64,000 nucleotides of DNA. Source: JAAOZP01 sp038848185 (GTDB taxonomy: Archaea > Thermoproteota > EX4484-205 > JAAOZP01). A model generated the notes under the pieces. That model did not search any database and had not been told where the DNA came from. It saw only the letters and a program-made list of their open reading frames with translations. A program made the position numbers and the translations under genes. The stretch is taken from the NCBI GenBank assembly GCA_038848185.1, contig JAWCNV010000001.1, positions 90,243 through 154,242 on the forward strand, read 5' to 3'. Shown here one piece after another: positions 28,027-37,347 of the stretch (positions are counted from its first letter, which is position 1; the number at the start of each line of letters is the position of its first letter).

Positions 28027-28980
28027 TCAAATGAATTCTGATTCCATTTTCCGAATAAAAACCTTTATTCTCTCTATTCTCTCTTCTAACCATCTTCTCA
28101 TTTCTTCTTCAATTGGTATGTATATGACAATTCTCTTTTCAGAAATTCCCTTCTCATAGCCGACTTTCGACGCTTCGGCCCACCAGTTTAAAGTGGCTTC
28201 GTAACTCCAGCCCGGATCCCAATCCTCAAACTTAGCATACCCTTCAATATCTGTCTTTAAGACCCTCTGAATACTACTTTCCTCATTTTTCATGTGAAAG
28301 GTTACGTCAGCATTCTGGACCGGTTTCCCAGCAGAGGTAACTCTAACCCTGAAGGTTAAAGGCGGGGCTAAGCGTGCACGATGGGGTGGGTTTAAGAGCT
28401 CGATGTTAAGCCTGGGCAGTGTCGGCGGCTTTACTTCTACTTTGCGTTCTACTTCCAGAATCTCATGCTTTTCCTCCGGCATGAAGGTGAACTTGAATAT
28501 GTACGTTCCCGTCCTTAATGTAAAACTTTTTTCAAGAATCTTTTTTGGATCAATTATTGTTTCTTCAAACGGAAGCGTTTCTACGATAATTCCTCTCTCG
28601 TCGAGGACTTTAAGGGCTTGAGCCTTTATAGTTATCCCGCTTCTGTTAGAAATCGTTACATGCACAATCGCTTTGTCTTCGCCGACTGCATCTATATGTG
28701 GAATGTTAATATTTACCGCCAGAGGGGATGGTGGTCTCCTTACCGTTAGTTCAGAGATTCTAGACTCTATAAACCTTATTGCGTCCTCCACTGGATGGCC
28801 ACTAATGACATCGGCTACAATTTTACCGATTTCGCGGTCTGCATCACTGATACTCATACCGTGTTTTTCAACCTGACTCCTATACCTCCTGATTTGAGCT
28901 TTAAGGCGGAGAATCTTTACATCTCCCTTCTCATTATAAAGATCTTCGAGCGCTTGGATAAAACGTTCAAAGCTTTCCAT
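28027..28980 (-). CDS. Ig-like/CARDB-type domain protein with shared C-terminal helix
   Basis: 317 residues, no signal peptide. A helical N-terminus (about 1-85) is followed by a beta-sandwich region (NINIPHIDAVGEDKAIVHV to VEVKPPTLP, about 88-190). A second beta domain at about 192-285 (RLAPPLTFRVRVTSAGKPV, then DPGWSYEATLNWWAEASK) resembles bacterial Ig-like folds. The protein closes with the shared tail (MRRWLEERIERIKVFIRKME). It is the intact member of a small family; damaged relatives lie at 26158-26862, 31600-32034 and 41509-41700. Domain families are assigned from pattern only; the function is unknown. Confidence 0.72.
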   Translation of the reverse strand: MESFERFIQALEDLYNEKGDVKILRLKAQIRRYRSQVEKHGMSISDADREIGKIVADVISGHPVEDAIRFIESRISELTVRRPPSPLAVNINIPHIDAVGEDKAIVHVTISNRSGITIKAQALKVLDERGIIVETLPFEETIIDPKKILEKSFTLRTGTYIFKFTFMPEEKHEILEVERKVEVKPPTLPRLNIELLNPPHRARLAPPLTFRVRVTSAGKPVQNADVTFHMKNEESSIQRVLKTDIEGYAKFEDWDPGWSYEATLNWWAEASKVGYEKGISEKRIVIYIPIEEEMRRWLEERIERIKVFIRKMESEFI

Positions 28981-29025
28981 GCGACTCTAAAAAGGAATTA
29001 GAAGCATAAAAACTTTACACATTTT

Positions 29026-30651
29026 TTAAGACTGGCTTTTGCTGCGAACGGCATGTTTCTCGATTAACAACTTGTATTCCTCTAATTGCTTTCTCATTTT
29101 CTCGTAGTCTGCAAGTTTTGCTTCATAACTCGCTATTTGCATGCTCAATTTTCTCGCCTTCTCCTCTACTTCAGCCTCTTTTCTCTTAAGCTCCTCCTCT
29201 TTCTCAAGTAACTTTAACCTCGCCTGTAAAACAGTTTCTCTTTCAACGTTCACTTTTTGCCTCTCTGCCATAACCTCACGTCTCTCCTTTTCAATTTCAC
29301 GCTTCTCCTCATCAGCTTTTTTGAATAACTCTTCGATCTCAATCTGTCTCTTATCTAGTTTTGTTCTTTCTATGTCTAGCAATTCCCTTTCCTTTTTAAT
29401 CCTCGCCTCTTCGTCACTTATCGTAGACCTAAGAATATTTAACTCCTCTCTTTCCCTCTTCAGCTTTTCTTCTCTCTCGTCCAAAGATTTCTGCCTATCT
29501 GAAAGCTGCTGTTCAAACACCCTCAGCTTCTTCTCCATTTCACCGAGTTCCGAAGCAAACCTCGTTAAATACTCTATTCTCTCGTTAACCCAAGCCTCCC
29601 TTTTAGCCAGTTCGCTTTTTAAAGTCTCGAGTTTAGCCAGTTCATCTTTAAGCCGCTCAACTTCCTTCTCCCGAGCCTCAACTTCCTTTTCTTTTTTCTC
29701 AAGAGTCCTTAGTCTCTCGCCTACTTGGCTTTCTCGCTCATTTAAAGCCTTCTCCTCATCCTTCAACCTCTTATATTGATTGGTAAGTTCCTCTAAGGAG
29801 GCTCTCGTACGCTGCTCCAGCTTACTTAATTCATCCTCCCTTCTCCTAAAAAGCGCCTCCTTTTCTTCTATCACTTTCTGTAACTTACTATTGTAATCCT
29901 CTAGCTCACTCAGTTTTTTCTGCAACTGTTCAACTTCTCCCTTTAATTCCTCCTTCTTTGCCTCTAGCAGCTTGATCTCAGCCTCTCGGGCCGTTAGATC
30001 AGCCCTCCTCCTTTCAAGCTCCGCTAAACGCTCTGATAAGATTCTTCTCTCGTCCTCTATTCTAAGAAGCATCTGGTTCAAAGAATCTGTCCTTTTAACC
30101 AGCGTTTCTACTACAGAGTTAAAATGCTGAGAATCCAGCTCTATAGTAGAAGCCATTTTTGCAGTGTTACTTTTAACTTCCTCTAAGAATGTCCTACCTT
30201 CTTCCAAAAGAGTGTGTAGAGACTTTACCCTGTTAGAAGATTCTTCCCGTAGCTTCTCTAGGTCTCCCATAAGTGTTTTTACTATCTCCTCTCTTTTTTC
30301 CACTGCCTGAATTCTTGAACTGGCGTCAGCTAATTGCTGCTCAAGGCTTGTTACATGATCAACCCTTTTACTTAACACATTTAGCAATTCATTCACTTTT
30401 TGCATGAATATGTCTCTGTTTTTCTCTATATCATTAATCATGTTTTTACTGCTTTCATATATTTCTTTAATCGAAGTGATAAGAACAGGCACATAGTTTC
30501 TCACATATTCGGATGTTAAGAGGCTGAGTATTAGATCGGCTTCCTCTTTCTTTAATCCCCTTCCTTCGCTTATTTTCCTCTTTATGCTGTCTATCTCGCT
30601 TTTTGCAGAGAAAAGTATACTTTCTATTTTGACTTCTTCTTCGATGCTCAT
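29026..30651 (-). CDS. Long coiled-coil protein
   Basis: 541 residues, almost entirely predicted coiled coil from about residue 95 to the end, rich in Glu, Lys, Arg and Leu with heptad spacing. The first 90 residues are helical but less charged. There is no Walker A motif, hinge or zinc hook, so it is not an SMC or Rad50 ATPase. Its ATG overlaps the stop of the preceding gene (ATGA), so the two coiled-coil proteins are translationally coupled and probably form a hetero-oligomer. A structural or scaffold role in this island is inference. Confidence 0.8.
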   Translation of the reverse strand: MSIEEEVKIESILFSAKSEIDSIKRKISEGRGLKKEEADLILSLLTSEYVRNYVPVLITSIKEIYESSKNMINDIEKNRDIFMQKVNELLNVLSKRVDHVTSLEQQLADASSRIQAVEKREEIVKTLMGDLEKLREESSNRVKSLHTLLEEGRTFLEEVKSNTAKMASTIELDSQHFNSVVETLVKRTDSLNQMLLRIEDERRILSERLAELERRRADLTAREAEIKLLEAKKEELKGEVEQLQKKLSELEDYNSKLQKVIEEKEALFRRREDELSKLEQRTRASLEELTNQYKRLKDEEKALNERESQVGERLRTLEKKEKEVEAREKEVERLKDELAKLETLKSELAKREAWVNERIEYLTRFASELGEMEKKLRVFEQQLSDRQKSLDEREEKLKREREELNILRSTISDEEARIKKERELLDIERTKLDKRQIEIEELFKKADEEKREIEKERREVMAERQKVNVERETVLQARLKLLEKEEELKRKEAEVEEKARKLSMQIASYEAKLADYEKMRKQLEEYKLLIEKHAVRSKSQS

Positions 30652-31448
30652 TTCACTCCCTCCACTGCAATTAGGGAAACAATGTTGTTTAAATCCTTCT
30701 CCACAGCGAGCAGGTTTGACAACAATCGTTCGAAATATTCCTCCAAAAGCACCTTCTCTTCATTGCTCAACGATTTATTGTATGGATAAAGCGACGATGC
30801 GATTTCTTTTAACTCTCTTATATGATTTTCCAATATGCTTACGTTTATTCCTATAGCCTGCTTTATATCGTTTAAGGAATCTGTAATACTCCTTAGCTCG
30901 TCAAAAACCGGTTTCTTCATTTCATCTATTTTCGGAACAATTACCTCAACCTTGGTTCTCACATCCTTCAAAGTAACCTCATACTCGTCAAGCACCTTAC
31001 GTAGTTTAATCACTACATTACCGCCGATCTCTTTCATTTGTTCGATAAGCTTTTCTCTATTCTCATCCAATTTATCTGTCTGCTCAGAAATCTGTTGGAA
31101 TAGTTCTGCTCCAACATCACCGATTCTTTCGGAAATATCCTTTCTACTCTCCTCCAATTTTTGGGTATACAACTGATGGAAACGAGCTTGATCCGTTTTT
31201 ACTTTTTCAAAATCATCACTAATGCTTCTGAACCATCGTTCCATACTAGTGGAGAGTTTATTGATCGTAGTGTACGTTTTATCTAAGAGGCTTTCCATAT
31301 CCAATACTCTTTTCCACAATTCTCCTTGAGACTGCTGAATTCCTGTAACAACATTTCTTAACGAGTCTACGCTTTTTCTAAGAGAGTCTATTTCATAACT
31401 GAGATTCTGTAAACGAGAATCAAGAGAATATTCAGCGTATGCATTCAT
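30648..31448 (-). CDS. Coiled-coil partner protein
   Basis: 266 residues, mostly amphipathic helix (residues 10-205) with a helical C-terminal bundle. No cysteine, membrane segment or catalytic motif was seen. It is the first gene of a two-gene operon with the long coiled-coil protein. Its regularly spaced polar/apolar pattern resembles the rod parts of methyl-accepting receptors or apolipoprotein-like bundles, but no signalling hairpin was recognised. Unknown function. Confidence 0.75.
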   Translation of the reverse strand: MNAYAEYSLDSRLQNLSYEIDSLRKSVDSLRNVVTGIQQSQGELWKRVLDMESLLDKTYTTINKLSTSMERWFRSISDDFEKVKTDQARFHQLYTQKLEESRKDISERIGDVGAELFQQISEQTDKLDENREKLIEQMKEIGGNVVIKLRKVLDEYEVTLKDVRTKVEVIVPKIDEMKKPVFDELRSITDSLNDIKQAIGINVSILENHIRELKEIASSLYPYNKSLSNEEKVLLEEYFERLLSNLLAVEKDLNNIVSLIAVEGVK

Positions 31449-31599
31449 AACTATATGGATGCATGAAGGGAGCCTAATAAACTTTAACCCTTCTTATGCT
31501 CGCTCATCTCCCGAAAGTATATAACCCGAGAATGATTTTAGGAGATTTTTGATAAGCTCTGGTATTCTTAAAAGTTAAGGATGAAGCTAACGGAAGCTC

Positions 31600-32034
31600 A
31601 ACTACTTAGAAGCTCTATGTTAAGTCTAGGCAGAGTTGTCAGCCTTACTCTGTCCGTTGTTCTAATTTCAGGATCTCATAATCTTCATCCGGTATGAAGA
31701 TAAATTTAAATCTGTATGTCCCAATTCTTAACTGAAAACTTTTTAGTATGCTCTTGGGATAAACATTATTTCTTCGAACGAAAGCGTTTCTATGATATTC
31801 CCTTCTCGCAAGAACTTTAATGGCCTGAGCCTTTTTGAGGTTCTGCTATCGTTAGAGACTTTTGTATGCGCAATCTTACTTTCTTCATTAACTACCTTTA
31901 TATGTAAGATGTTAATGTTCGTCACCAGACCGCGGGATAATGGTTTCCTTATAGTTAGTTTGGAAACAGGTTTATAGAATCTAGGGTTTCACCTTCTACA
32001 AGATGATTACTAATTACATCGGATTCGATTTTTC
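31600..32034 (-). pseudogene. Decayed copy of the Ig-like/tail gene
   Basis: Read on the minus strand this stretch aligns in pieces with the gene at 28027-28980. SDVISNHLVEG matches ADVISGHPVED, NINILHIKVVNEESKIAH matches NINIPHIDAVGEDKAIVH, IIETLSFEE matches IVETLPFEE, and LRIGTYRFKFIFIPDEDYE matches LRTGTYIFKFTFMPEEKHE. Many stops and frameshifts break it, and the C-terminal part with the tail is missing. Confidence 0.75.
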
Positions 32035-32123
32035 GCATGTGTAAGAAAGAAGAAGCGATTGGTCTGGTTTATCTTATTAAGCATGGAAAAGTGTGCTATG
32101 AATTAATTACCCTCCCATAAAGG

Positions 32124-32130
32124 ATAAATA
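32124..32130 (+). promoter_or_regulatory. TATA-like box for the 32154-34525 operon
   Basis: ATAAATA lies 24-30 bases before the ATG at 32154, and no Shine-Dalgarno is present. This fits a leaderless promoter. Confidence 0.4.
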
Positions 32131-32153
32131 TTGCTTAGTAACAGCATTATGCA

Positions 32154-32573
32154 ATGGTTAGAGGCTGGCTTTCGCTTCTGGCCTTTGCTGGCGGGCTTTA
32201 CCTTGGCCGTGAAGTCAAGGCTAAGGAGGTTGAGGTTCCTCCGAACATTGTCTTCGTACCGCCTAGGATAGAGCTTCAACCTGAGAGGGAGCCTTTTAAA
32301 CCGGAGGATATTGTTAGGCAGGTTGCGAGGGAAGCCTGGGGCCTTGAGTTGAGCGAGGAGGAGGTTAAGAGGCTGGCGGAGGAGCTTGAAAAAAAGATTA
32401 GGGAAGTGGATCCTAAGCTGGATAGATTAATGAGGATATACAGGAGGCAATCTTACTTGGATAAGCTGGAGAAGATTGCAACGGCTTTCTGTGAGGGCAG
32501 GATAGATAGGGCCACGTACCTCTTTCTTACAAGAAGGTATATTGATAAAATTGTGAGCATGGAGTTTGGATAA
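32154..32573 (+). CDS. Small membrane-anchored protein with SHOCT-like tail
   Basis: 139 residues. A short hydrophobic N-terminus (WLSLLAFAGGLYLG) may be a membrane anchor. A Pro-rich linker (PPNIVFVPPRIEL) and a helical middle follow. The C-terminal hairpin (YLDKLEKIATAFCEGRID, then ATYLFLTRRYIDKI) has the L-x-x-L-(n)-G-x-[IL]-x-x-x-x-Y layout of SHOCT oligomerisation domains. The next gene starts two bases after the stop and ends in a similar hairpin, so the two products may associate. No enzyme motif was found. Confidence 0.65.
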   Translation: MVRGWLSLLAFAGGLYLGREVKAKEVEVPPNIVFVPPRIELQPEREPFKPEDIVRQVAREAWGLELSEEEVKRLAEELEKKIREVDPKLDRLMRIYRRQSYLDKLEKIATAFCEGRIDRATYLFLTRRYIDKIVSMEFG

Positions 32574-32575
32574 AA

Positions 32576-34525
32576 ATGTTTGAAGAAGAGATAAGAAATA
32601 AGCTCCGCCTCTCTGAGGAAATACGTAGAGAACTAGGAATAATAGAGGATTCGCCGGAAGATGAACTATTGGAAATGGGGGTTGAAGAACTTCAGGAAAA
32701 GATGAAAATTGCGAAGCGGATTGACAAAGAGATATCGAGCACCAGTTTGCTCGCCTCCGATAGAGGACAGTTAAAGAGCGAGATACAACTAATCAAATCC
32801 AAGATATCTCGTGCGATTGAGCTATGGAAAGAAATCAGGGTTGATGCAGAACTTGATGTCGACAGGAAGACCGTAGAGACCGGACAAACTTTTAACGTTA
32901 GCCTCGTTTTACGGAATAGGAATCCTTTTGAAGTCTCTGTAAATCTGCATGGTTCATGGTCCGATGGGCTTAAGCAGATTGGAACATCCTATCCAAGAAG
33001 CCTCGTGCTTAAGCCCCGATCATCTAAAAACGTGAGTTTTCTCCTTCAAGGACTGAACGAAGGGGTCATCGTGGTTGGCCCCTTCACAGTTACGTGTAAG
33101 GCAGACGGAATGGAGGAAAGCATAACTACGGAACCAGTGAAAGTAGAGATACGATCTCTTAAGCCTATTCTGAAAATCGTGAAGAACGTGAGTAAGACTA
33201 GCGTTCGTGAAGGCGAGGAGATTGAGGTTAAGCTTACGGTGATGAACGAGGGCAGAGGGATTGCAAGGGACGTTTATCTCAGGGATGACGTCGGCGGGCT
33301 GAAGGTGGAGGGAGCTACTGAGTGGAGGGGCGAGCTTGCTCCAGGCTCGAGCCAAACAATATCCTATCGTATTGTTGCCGATACCAGCCATAAAGTATTA
33401 AAACCAGCTATTGTAACTTTCGCCGACATATCTGGCAAGCAGGTTTCCGTTCAAAGCAATACTGTCAATATCGAGGCCCAGCCCCGTCCTGTTGAGAGTC
33501 CGATCGAAGCCCCTGCAAGAAGAGGAGGGGGAGGAAAGGAGGAGAAGGGACGTGTCATTAGCATAGATGAGATAATGGGGGAGATAGGTAAACTAGGCAT
33601 CTCTGCCTTAATTGGGTATTCCTTAGCCTCAATATCTTCCAAGAGAAGAAGGATTCCTAAGAAGGTTGTTGTTGACGAGGGCCTTAGATGGACACCGGTA
33701 AAGCAAAAGGATCAGGAGGTGACATTAATCTTCGAACATCCCATTACCGTTGTAAAAGATGAATATGAAGAGTTCGCGAGGCTTAGGAAAGCCACTCCAG
33801 TGGAGATTTTCCACGGTGTTGATGGTTCAACCGCAAGGGGGTTGCAGGAGCAGTTCATCCACATGATGAGAGGGGTGTTGAACAGCTGGAGGCCTGAGGG
33901 AGCTATTGAGGTGAACGTGGAGGAGTACTTCGACACGGAAGCATCTGAAAAGATTAGAAGGGCGTTGAAAGAATACGGGGAGGAGGTCGAAGAGGAGAAG
34001 CTTAAAGGGCTGCCTAGGAATCCGATGCTGGTCTATACGTATCGCGCTAAACGGGGATTCTTAAGGAAGGAGACCCTGATGAAAGTATATGTGAAAACAT
34101 ATGTGAACATTGAGAGGCTTTATTTCGACGAAGTTTACCATGCTCCGATGAGCCTTAGCAAAGAGGTGAGCGACTTCATAAGAAGCGTTTCCCAGCTTGA
34201 GCGCCCTGTAGTCGTCATATTCTGCTCTCCAACGGGATGGGATGAGGGAACCAAGAGGTTCGCGCAGGAAGCATCAGACCCGAAGACACACCTCATGCTC
34301 ATAGACCTCAAGACGCTGGACGCATACTTCAACGATAAGAAGGATGTGCTCAAAGAACTATACAGCCTAATGCCCAAAGTAGAGATCACATATCTCGAGG
34401 AAATGGGTGAGGAGGTTGAGAAACTGGACAACCTGCTGTTAAACGGGACACTAACCCTAGAAAGATACATCGAGGAAATCAAAAAGCTTCAGACAAGAAG
34501 CATCATGAAGAAAACACCGGAATAA
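32576..34525 (+). CDS. CARDB/DUF11-like beta-sandwich protein with SHOCT-like tail
   Basis: 649 residues. A helical N-terminus (1-90) is followed by two beta-sandwich domains. One is at about 95-205 (VETGQTFNVSLVLRNRNPF), the other at about 208-305 (VREGEEIEVKLTVMNEGRG, like CARDB/DUF11). A Gly/Lys linker (about 315-330) precedes a larger alpha/beta region at about 340-600 containing VVVIFCSPTGWDEGTKRF and LMLIDLKTLDAYF, a Rossmann-like pattern. The SHOCT-like hairpin (KLDNLLLNGTLTLERYIEE) ends the protein. No signal peptide, so the usually extracellular folds appear cytoplasmic here. Function unknown. Confidence 0.7.
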   Translation: MFEEEIRNKLRLSEEIRRELGIIEDSPEDELLEMGVEELQEKMKIAKRIDKEISSTSLLASDRGQLKSEIQLIKSKISRAIELWKEIRVDAELDVDRKTVETGQTFNVSLVLRNRNPFEVSVNLHGSWSDGLKQIGTSYPRSLVLKPRSSKNVSFLLQGLNEGVIVVGPFTVTCKADGMEESITTEPVKVEIRSLKPILKIVKNVSKTSVREGEEIEVKLTVMNEGRGIARDVYLRDDVGGLKVEGATEWRGELAPGSSQTISYRIVADTSHKVLKPAIVTFADISGKQVSVQSNTVNIEAQPRPVESPIEAPARRGGGGKEEKGRVISIDEIMGEIGKLGISALIGYSLASISSKRRRIPKKVVVDEGLRWTPVKQKDQEVTLIFEHPITVVKDEYEEFARLRKATPVEIFHGVDGSTARGLQEQFIHMMRGVLNSWRPEGAIEVNVEEYFDTEASEKIRRALKEYGEEVEEEKLKGLPRNPMLVYTYRAKRGFLRKETLMKVYVKTYVNIERLYFDEVYHAPMSLSKEVSDFIRSVSQLERPVVVIFCSPTGWDEGTKRFAQEASDPKTHLMLIDLKTLDAYFNDKKDVLKELYSLMPKVEITYLEEMGEEVEKLDNLLLNGTLTLERYIEEIKKLQTRSIMKKTPE

Positions 34526-34528
34526 AAA

Positions 34529-35524
34529 TCATTCGCTTTCAAGCTTCCTAAAGAAGCTCCTTACTTTCCCCACGGTTTCATCTATCCACTTCATCATTTC
34601 CTCTTTGATTTTCCCTCCCATCTTAGCTCTTAATGTTGAGATTTCTCCAATGATTTTATCGATGTCCTGTCCTTCTTTCAGGTTTTTCTCTATTGTGAAT
34701 ACTTCGAAGCCAAAGCCGCTAATGTTGAAATATTTCAAGTCTTCTTTTAGCTTTTCAAGCTCGCCTATCGCTTGTTCATACTTCCTTAGCTTTTCCTCAG
34801 CCTGAACTGAGTATTTCGCCAAAAACCCTTTCAACACGGGAAGCCCGTATCCTCTTTCCTTCCATCCAGATATCTTCCCCTCCCACTCCCTCTTTTTGGA
34901 TTCCTCAAACCCGCTGACTCTCTTCTGCAATTGAGACACGTATTCTCCAATCTCCTCGATCTTATCCAGATCTCCCAATCTGCCCTTTAAAGAGGAGACC
35001 TCGGCTTCGATCTTCTCTAGACCCAATACGTTTGCCTCTCTCTCAAGCGTACTTATCCTCTGAACTATTCGCTCAAATCTTTCTAAAACATTTCTAACGT
35101 GATCAATATCTTCCATTTTAAGCTTTTCAAGGCCAGAAACATTATAGCCCTCTTTCCTCCACTTTTCCCTCTTCGTTTGAAGGTCTCGCAATGTTCGAAC
35201 CTCTTCCCTAAGCGCACGCACTTCCGCATAGTTCGGTTTTATCCTTATAGCCTCATCATAGCATCTCAACGCTTCCTCAATCCTTCCGAGAGAATAAAGT
35301 ACCGCACCTTTACTGCTCCACGCTTCCGCATAGTTCGGTTTTATCCTTATAGCCTCATCATAGCATCTCAACGCTTCCTCAATCCTTCCGAGACGGTGTA
35401 ACGCGAGACCCTTATTGTACCACGCTTCCACATAGTTCGGTTTTAATTGAGTGGCTCGGTCAAATATTTTTAAAGCAATCTCATGGGCTCCCTTTAACCA
35501 AAATGAAACACCGATATCGATCAA
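34529..35524 (-). CDS. TPR + coiled-coil protein with shared tail; possibly damaged 5' end
   Basis: 331 residues from TTG 35524. Same architecture as 26973-27926 but with the full second coiled-coil module (WKERGYGLPVLKGFLAKY). The tail is MKWIDETVGKVRSFFRKLE. Upstream the TPR frame stays open (about 25 further codons align with the paralogue), but no ATG, GTG or TTG is available there. The position equal to the paralogue's ATG is AAG and is out of frame. The conserved TTTAAAT box is still present. Either translation starts at the TTG, losing the first helices, or the gene is decaying. Confidence 0.65.
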   Translation of the reverse strand: MIDIGVSFWLKGAHEIALKIFDRATQLKPNYVEAWYNKGLALHRLGRIEEALRCYDEAIRIKPNYAEAWSSKGAVLYSLGRIEEALRCYDEAIRIKPNYAEVRALREEVRTLRDLQTKREKWRKEGYNVSGLEKLKMEDIDHVRNVLERFERIVQRISTLEREANVLGLEKIEAEVSSLKGRLGDLDKIEEIGEYVSQLQKRVSGFEESKKREWEGKISGWKERGYGLPVLKGFLAKYSVQAEEKLRKYEQAIGELEKLKEDLKYFNISGFGFEVFTIEKNLKEGQDIDKIIGEISTLRAKMGGKIKEEMMKWIDETVGKVRSFFRKLESE

Positions 35525-35593
35525 AGCCTCCGCATCATCAGCAATTTTTAACGCATCATCTATTTTACCCTTATTGATAAGCTTAATTATTTC
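34921..35593 (-). repeat. Direct repeat copy B (about 673 bp)
   Basis: Partner of 27233-27905 in the same orientation, with the same length and no indels. Recombination between the copies would remove 7688 bases containing the Ig-like gene, both coiled-coil genes and the 32154-34525 operon. Confidence 0.85.
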
Positions 35594-35891
35594 CTCAGTC
35601 CTGCGTCTTCCAGATTTCCACAGCTTTCCTATAACACTTGCTACTAGCTTTTCCTTAAGAAAATTTAAACTTAGCGCGTGCTACAAGTAGAATATCTTTA
35701 ACAGAGCAGCCTTAAGCTCATTCTTTTAAGGATAAATCTGTATTATGAAGCAAGTTGTGAATGTAAATTCCATTGCAACATCATTAAATCAGAAGCGTGC
35801 GCTCATGTAATAATCTTCTATGCCATGCACTTATTTATACCGGCGATGATTTAATATTTTTTCTCGTGTAGTAATTTTCAAGGAGAGTATC

Positions 35892-37301
35892 TTAGTCACA
35901 TCTAAAGATTTGTTCAAGCTGGCCCCTCTGTTCATTACTAAGCTTTGCTAACAGTCTGCAAACATGTTCTTTAGCGAGACGGTTAGCATACTCGTTATAT
36001 GTACTACCGTAGCCTAAGAGTAACGCTAGCATCCTAGGTAGCCTAAGTTTACCGATTTTATATTTCTCTGCAAGTTGTGGAGGCAGTTCAGAGCTATCTA
36101 CAACGGTCTCGCTAAATTCCTTTCCGAGTCTCATTAAGTCTTCATCTATGAGCAATTCACCATATTTTTGACTCGGCATTTGGACTATGAGGTCGAAATG
36201 GAAACCGTATCCCTTGAGTATATCGCTCGCTAAAGCATATTTGGGCCACACGTTTTTGGCTATTTCGAAGAAAAGGATACCTGCAAGATATGAGGGGTTA
36301 GACGTCTCCGTCACTATCTTGATTTGGTTAGGATGAATCACGACTTCTTTAATGTATTTTTTGAACACCCAATGAGGTAGATACCCCTCTCTCTTCCCAC
36401 CGTCTCTTTTAGCCTCTATTTCAATCTCCTTTTCCTCGATCATTCTCACTTCATCTATTATTTCATCCAGAGTCCCGGGGCTTGCCCTGCTCTGCCCGGC
36501 GCAGTCCAAGGAGTCAAGCAGAATTAGGAGGGCTGTTGTCTTCCTCTGATCAACGCTGACTGGCGACCCAGCGATATCCCATAATCCAAGATTCTTAACT
36601 CTTTCTCCATACTTGCCTTCGTGAAGCCTCACCATCTCCCCAACCATTTCTCCAATCTTCCTGCACTCGATAGGATGCTCTCCGATGAACCTCTTCCTAA
36701 CAGCCCAGTCCCCTATTTGAGGATGAAACTTCCTCATCATTGCTCTCACCACAGCTTTTTCGACTAAACTGAACTCGTCCCAAGGTTTCTCCTTTAACGC
36801 AGTTGGAAGCCTAAGGCAACCGTTTTCATCAAAGAAGGCATCATCAAAACTTTTTCCTCCTAAAAACTCTTTCACAATAGCATCCTCCACTAGTTCCGCT
36901 ATTAAATCCTTACCTGGTGGGGATAATACGTCCTTTGGAATCCCAAGCTTATGCCAATATCGTGGGTTTATGAGCATGCCTGTGTCATGCAGGTATATCG
37001 CCATCCTCAACGACCAGAGCTCTGGATATTCTAATCTAACAGATTTTCTGAGAACTTCTAGATACTCATACATGTTTTTACAATGACGCAGGTCATGAAA
37101 GGTGAAGTGGAAGAAGAAGAGTATATTTCCGGAAAGCTCCTCTACGTTTCTTTCGATTTTGGTGAAAAGCTTCTCTAGGTCTCTACAGTCCATTTTTATT
37201 AGGAATATTCCCACCCTTTTTTTAAAAATATTTCTCTTTGCTTTGAAGACTATGAAAGAAATATGGAATACTAGCAGAAATATCACGACATTGCCAATCA
37301 T
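35892..37301 (-). CDS. Membrane-anchored HD-domain phosphohydrolase-like protein
   Basis: 469 residues. An N-terminal membrane segment (VVIFLLVFHISFIVF) precedes a cytoplasmic body. HD-superfamily ligands are visible: His65/His69-Asp70 in HFTFHDLRH, His105-Asp106 in YLHDTG, and Asp in LLDSLDCAG near residue 263. HD enzymes hydrolyse phosphate esters, often nucleotides or cyclic nucleotides. The substrate here cannot be told; the sequence is closest in feel to HD proteins with long C-terminal extensions. It is divergent from the FHA-like gene at 37348 and shares the 37302-37347 promoter region. If the ATG at 37193 is used, the anchor is lost. Confidence 0.65.
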   Translation of the reverse strand: MIGNVVIFLLVFHISFIVFKAKRNIFKKRVGIFLIKMDCRDLEKLFTKIERNVEELSGNILFFFHFTFHDLRHCKNMYEYLEVLRKSVRLEYPELWSLRMAIYLHDTGMLINPRYWHKLGIPKDVLSPPGKDLIAELVEDAIVKEFLGGKSFDDAFFDENGCLRLPTALKEKPWDEFSLVEKAVVRAMMRKFHPQIGDWAVRKRFIGEHPIECRKIGEMVGEMVRLHEGKYGERVKNLGLWDIAGSPVSVDQRKTTALLILLDSLDCAGQSRASPGTLDEIIDEVRMIEEKEIEIEAKRDGGKREGYLPHWVFKKYIKEVVIHPNQIKIVTETSNPSYLAGILFFEIAKNVWPKYALASDILKGYGFHFDLIVQMPSQKYGELLIDEDLMRLGKEFSETVVDSSELPPQLAEKYKIGKLRLPRMLALLLGYGSTYNEYANRLAKEHVCRLLAKLSNEQRGQLEQIFRCD

Positions 37302-37347
37302 AAGTTCACCATAAAGTTTTTAAGCTTTAAAAATAAACTTGAAATTA

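Noticed and set aside
29026..30651. SMC/Rad50-type ATPase
   Set aside because: No Walker A, signature motif, hinge or zinc hook; it is only a long coiled coil.
23750..35690. Recurring GCGTGC/GCGCGTGC-like words near gene starts as a regulatory motif
   Set aside because: They also occur inside coding regions, their spacing to starts varies, and the best pair (27957 and 35673) is simply part of the duplicated flank. Counting against a background model would be needed.
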